Part shown: positions 5,216 to 6,760 of the stretch, one piece after another
Numbering within the stretch: position 1 is the first letter of the stretch
Layout of the letters: every line of letters begins with the position of its first letter
From: an uncultured Clostridia bacterium
GTDB lineage: Bacteria > Bacillota > Clostridia > Christensenellales > Borkfalkiaceae
Assembly: GCA_937920115.1 (NCBI GenBank)
Contig: CALGVF010000364.1
Location: forward strand, 1 to 6,760
DNA: 6,760 bases
Reading direction: 5' to 3'
Program-made: the position numbers and the translations under genes
The notes under the pieces: generated by a model
Told to the model about the DNA's origin: nothing
What the model saw: the letters and a program-made list of their open reading frames with translations, nothing else
Database searches by the model: none

Positions 5216-6463
5216 TTATTTAGTTTCTTCGGTTTTCGTATACAACTTTTCGTTGCAGTTCGTGAAAACTTTGTTGTCTTCTTTAACTTCTAACTTAGCG
5301 TCGCCTTTCTTGACTTCGATAAGTTTCGAGCAACCGTTGAACGCTTTTTCCGCAAGTTCAACGTCCGCTTTTAACGTAAGCGTGGTCATTTCCGTGCAAC
5401 CGTCGAACGCGCTCTCGCCTATCTTCGTAACGCTCGTAAGGTCGAGATTTCCTATCGCATAATCGGTAGACTTGCCGAGCGAAGTACAACCTTTGAACGC
5501 TCCCTCGCCGATTTCGGTAACTTTTGCAAAAATATCCGCTTTGAGCGAAGTACAGCCGTCAAACGCACTCTTGCCGACAACAAGGCTCTCGGCTTTCGTC
5601 GTTACGCCGTTAAGCGAAGTACAACCTTTGAAAGTTCCCTCGAATATCTCGCTGCCGTTAATCTCTACGTTTTTGATAGTGGTTATTCCGCTGAACGCGT
5701 AAGGCATAACCGCCGTTTCGTCGTAAGTATCCACTTTCGCGGTCTTAACGCCCTCTTCGTCCTTTTTCGACTCGTCGACGAGAGTCATAGTCTCGTCCTC
5801 GTTGATAACGTAGTAAATATCCTTTTCGCCTTTCTTGATTTCGCCCGTAATCACTACCGTTTCGAGCGAAGTCGGAACGTAGTAAGTAGCGGTATTGTCG
5901 CTGTCTCCGCCGTTATAGGTCTGAGTGCAGGAAGTGAGCGAAGCGGAAGACGCAGTTCCGAAAATATATCCGAACAACTTTTTCTCAGCCTGTCCGCCTT
6001 TCTTGCTACCCGCGAACGGAAGAGTTATCTTTTTGAGCGACGAAAGGTTCGAGAACGCTCCGAGTTCGATTTCTTCGACCGTCTCGGGAACGATTATTTC
6101 TTCGATATACGAAAGGTCTGCAACGGCGTTCGCGGTGATTTTGGTAATGGTCGCAGCCGTATAATTTCCGTTTTTATCGAGGACTTTCGCTTGTGAAAGG
6201 TCGAGAGTCTTAACTGTGTCGGCGGTGAAAGAATCGCCTTTGTTCGTATTGAACCCCGTAGCGAGTTCTTCGTATTTTTTGTCCGAAATAAGTTCTTTGG
6301 CTTTATCGGTAACTTTAAAGGAGTTTAAAACCCCGTCGGTAATATCCCAAGTGTAATCGACTTTTCCGTCGTCGCCGCTTGTATTATCCTTACAGGAAGC
6401 GAGACCGACGAGCAAAGTCGCGGCGAGCGTCAAAGATAAAATGATCGCTAAAAATTTCTTCAT
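5216..6463 (-). CDS. BspA-type leucine-rich-repeat surface lipoprotein
   Basis: This 415-residue protein begins with a lipoprotein signal peptide: KK, a hydrophobic core and lipobox LASC, with C24 as the lipidated cysteine. It should be anchored on the outer face of the membrane. LRR_5/BspA-type repeats appear as IEEIIVPETVEEIELGAFSN (about 120-139) and later as copies of the AF-x-GC-TSL motif at F278, F301, F323, F353 and F375, each with a cysteine (C281, C304, C326, C356, C378). The repeat period is about 22-30 residues. A spacer carries LFGYIFG (163-169) and YYVPTSLETVVITG, common in clostridial members of this family. A lysine/glutamate-rich insertion (about 208-245) interrupts the repeats. 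Such proteins are generally thought to mediate adhesion or protein contacts. The ligand is unknown. AGG bases lie 7-13 bases before the ATG. A separate promoter and terminator make it monocistronic. It is probably a host gene, though a phage-carried cargo gene is possible. Confidence 0.9.
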   Translation of the reverse strand: MKKFLAIILSLTLAATLLVGLASCKDNTSGDDGKVDYTWDITDGVLNSFKVTDKAKELISDKKYEELATGFNTNKGDSFTADTVKTLDLSQAKVLDKNGNYTAATITKITANAVADLSYIEEIIVPETVEEIELGAFSNLSSLKKITLPFAGSKKGGQAEKKLFGYIFGTASSASLTSCTQTYNGGDSDNTATYYVPTSLETVVITGEIKKGEKDIYYVINEDETMTLVDESKKDEEGVKTAKVDTYDETAVMPYAFSGITTIKNVEINGSEIFEGTFKGCTSLNGVTTKAESLVVGKSAFDGCTSLKADIFAKVTEIGEGAFKGCTSLGKSTDYAIGNLDLTSVTKIGESAFDGCTEMTTLTLKADVELAEKAFNGCSKLIEVKKGDAKLEVKEDNKVFTNCNEKLYTKTEETK

Positions 6464-6483
6464 TTTTTTCCTACCTTGATTAT

Positions 6484-6502
6484 CGCGTCCCGAAAGAACG
6501 CG
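6484..6502 (-). other. Short hairpin in the leader of the lipoprotein mRNA
   Basis: CGCGT and ACGCG arms (6484-6488 and 6498-6502) can be extended in RNA by a U-G and a C-G pair to a 7-bp stem with a five-base loop. It lies between the promoter and the ribosome binding site and has no U-tract, so it is not a terminator. It may stabilise the 5' end of the mRNA or be incidental. No riboswitch architecture is visible. Confidence 0.3.
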
Positions 6503-6526
6503 ACAAGTTTATTTATATACCCGTTA

Positions 6527-6555
6527 ATTTTACCATTAAAAAAGGCGTTTGTCAA
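6527..6555 (-). promoter_or_regulatory. SigA-type promoter of the LRR lipoprotein gene
   Basis: On the minus strand there is a perfect TTGACA (6555-6550), a 17-base spacer containing a T-run, and TAAAAT (6532-6527, five of six matches). The predicted start near 6520 leaves a leader of about 57 bases before the ATG. The strength suggests substantial constitutive expression. Confidence 0.82.
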
Positions 6556-6603
6556 TAATTATAGTAATGTAAAACGAAAAAGTGAAGTTTTTTTTGTAAA
6601 GAT

Positions 6604-6634
6604 TTCGGTAACAGGGCGACTCAATTCGGTAACA
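6604..6634. repeat. Two 10-bp direct repeats, TTCGGTAACA, 21 bp apart
   Basis: Identical copies lie at 6604-6613 and 6625-6634. The 21-bp period is about two turns of the DNA helix, so both copies face the same side. Such pairs are typical of protein-binding sites, either for a regulator or as transposase-binding repeats near an insertion-sequence end. Nothing in the window tells these apart. Confidence 0.5.
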
Positions 6635-6649
6635 CGCCTGCATAAACAA

Positions 6650-6692
6650 TTGCGGATATTCCGAGTCGTAAACCGTTTCGGAATATCCGCAA
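6650..6692. repeat. Perfect 15-bp inverted repeat, possible terminator
   Basis: TTGCGGATATTCCGA (6650-6664) and its exact complement (6678-6692) are separated by 13 bases. On the minus strand the hairpin begins 11 bases after a possible stop codon (6706-6704), as a terminator would. However, it is followed by AATTGTTTATG before and beyond its base, with only a weak U-tract, so termination would be inefficient. A protein-binding dyad is an alternative. Confidence 0.5.
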
Positions 6693-6760
6693 GAGATGAA
6701 AAATCAATACACAAGCAATCTCACATTGCCGTAGATAAGGTTATGGAAATCATCGGAAGA

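Larger units (their letters stand above)
6556..6760. other. Intergenic stretch without a certain gene
   Basis: No coding frame here is long enough to call. The stretch holds an AT-rich region upstream of the lipoprotein promoter (6556-6603), the paired TTCGGTAACA repeats, a 15-bp inverted repeat, and two competing short open frames at the right edge. On the minus strand, 18 codons ending in TGA (6706-6704) read SSDDFHNLIYGNVRLLVY. On the plus strand a frame open from 6632 has no ATG until 6743. Neither can be assigned. Confidence 0.5.

Noticed and set aside
5479..5632. Repeated GCGAAGTACAACCTTTGAA copies resembling a CRISPR or tandem repeat
   Set aside because: The copies (5479-5497, 5614-5632, and a partial one at 5545) are in frame 66-69 bases apart and encode the FKGCTSL motif of successive LRR repeats.
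1..6760. tRNA, rRNA, CRISPR array or phage attachment site
   Set aside because: I found no cloverleaf-like or CRISPR-like repeat pattern, and no direct repeat pair that could mark attL/attR within this window.

Overview
The window reads as chromosomal DNA of a Firmicute (Bacillota), most likely an uncultured gut-type member of class Clostridia. This rests on the strong AGGAGG-type ribosome binding sites, the SigA-type promoters, a BspA-type leucine-rich-repeat lipoprotein, and a compact hairpin-rich intergenic repeat of a style common in gut Clostridia. The organism assignment is inference. Every gene I can support is on the minus strand, so the biological reading order runs from high to low coordinates.

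Right part (about 5139-6760). A complete BspA-like LRR lipoprotein gene (5216-6463) has its own near-consensus promoter (TTGACA/17/TAAAAT) and its own intrinsic terminator (5139-5180), so it is an isolated single-gene unit. Upstream of it, 6556-6760 holds no certain gene. It contains two 10-bp direct repeats 21 bp apart, a perfect 15-bp inverted repeat, and possibly the last 18 codons of another minus-strand gene.

Middle (about 4796-5138). This gap contains a MITE-like repeat of about 160 bp made of nested inverted repeats. It is followed by a strong extended -10 promoter whose presumed start site lies in a 12-bp palindrome.

Left part (1-4795). This is the head-morphogenesis operon of a tailed phage (prophage) with P22-like gene order: a small protein of the kind found near terminase genes (96 aa), a four-cysteine zinc-binding-like small protein (66 aa), portal (611 aa), scaffold (253 aa), HK97-fold major capsid protein (390 aa), and the start of a head-tail connector/adaptor-like protein that runs off the left edge. 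The genes overlap or are closely packed, each with its own Shine-Dalgarno sequence. A 19-bp perfect hairpin follows the capsid gene and probably attenuates transcription into the connector gene.

Together the products would build a procapsid: the portal forms the unique vertex, the scaffold directs assembly of the capsid shell, and the connector closes the packaged head. No large terminase lies upstream of the portal, where it is usually found. Instead the module starts at its own promoter beside the repeat and a host-like lipoprotein gene. The most interesting points are this missing terminase, the scaffold and capsid genes lying in one reading frame separated by a single TAA, the beta-rich insertion in the capsid protein, and the repeat element. 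I did not see a clear new defence or regulatory system.
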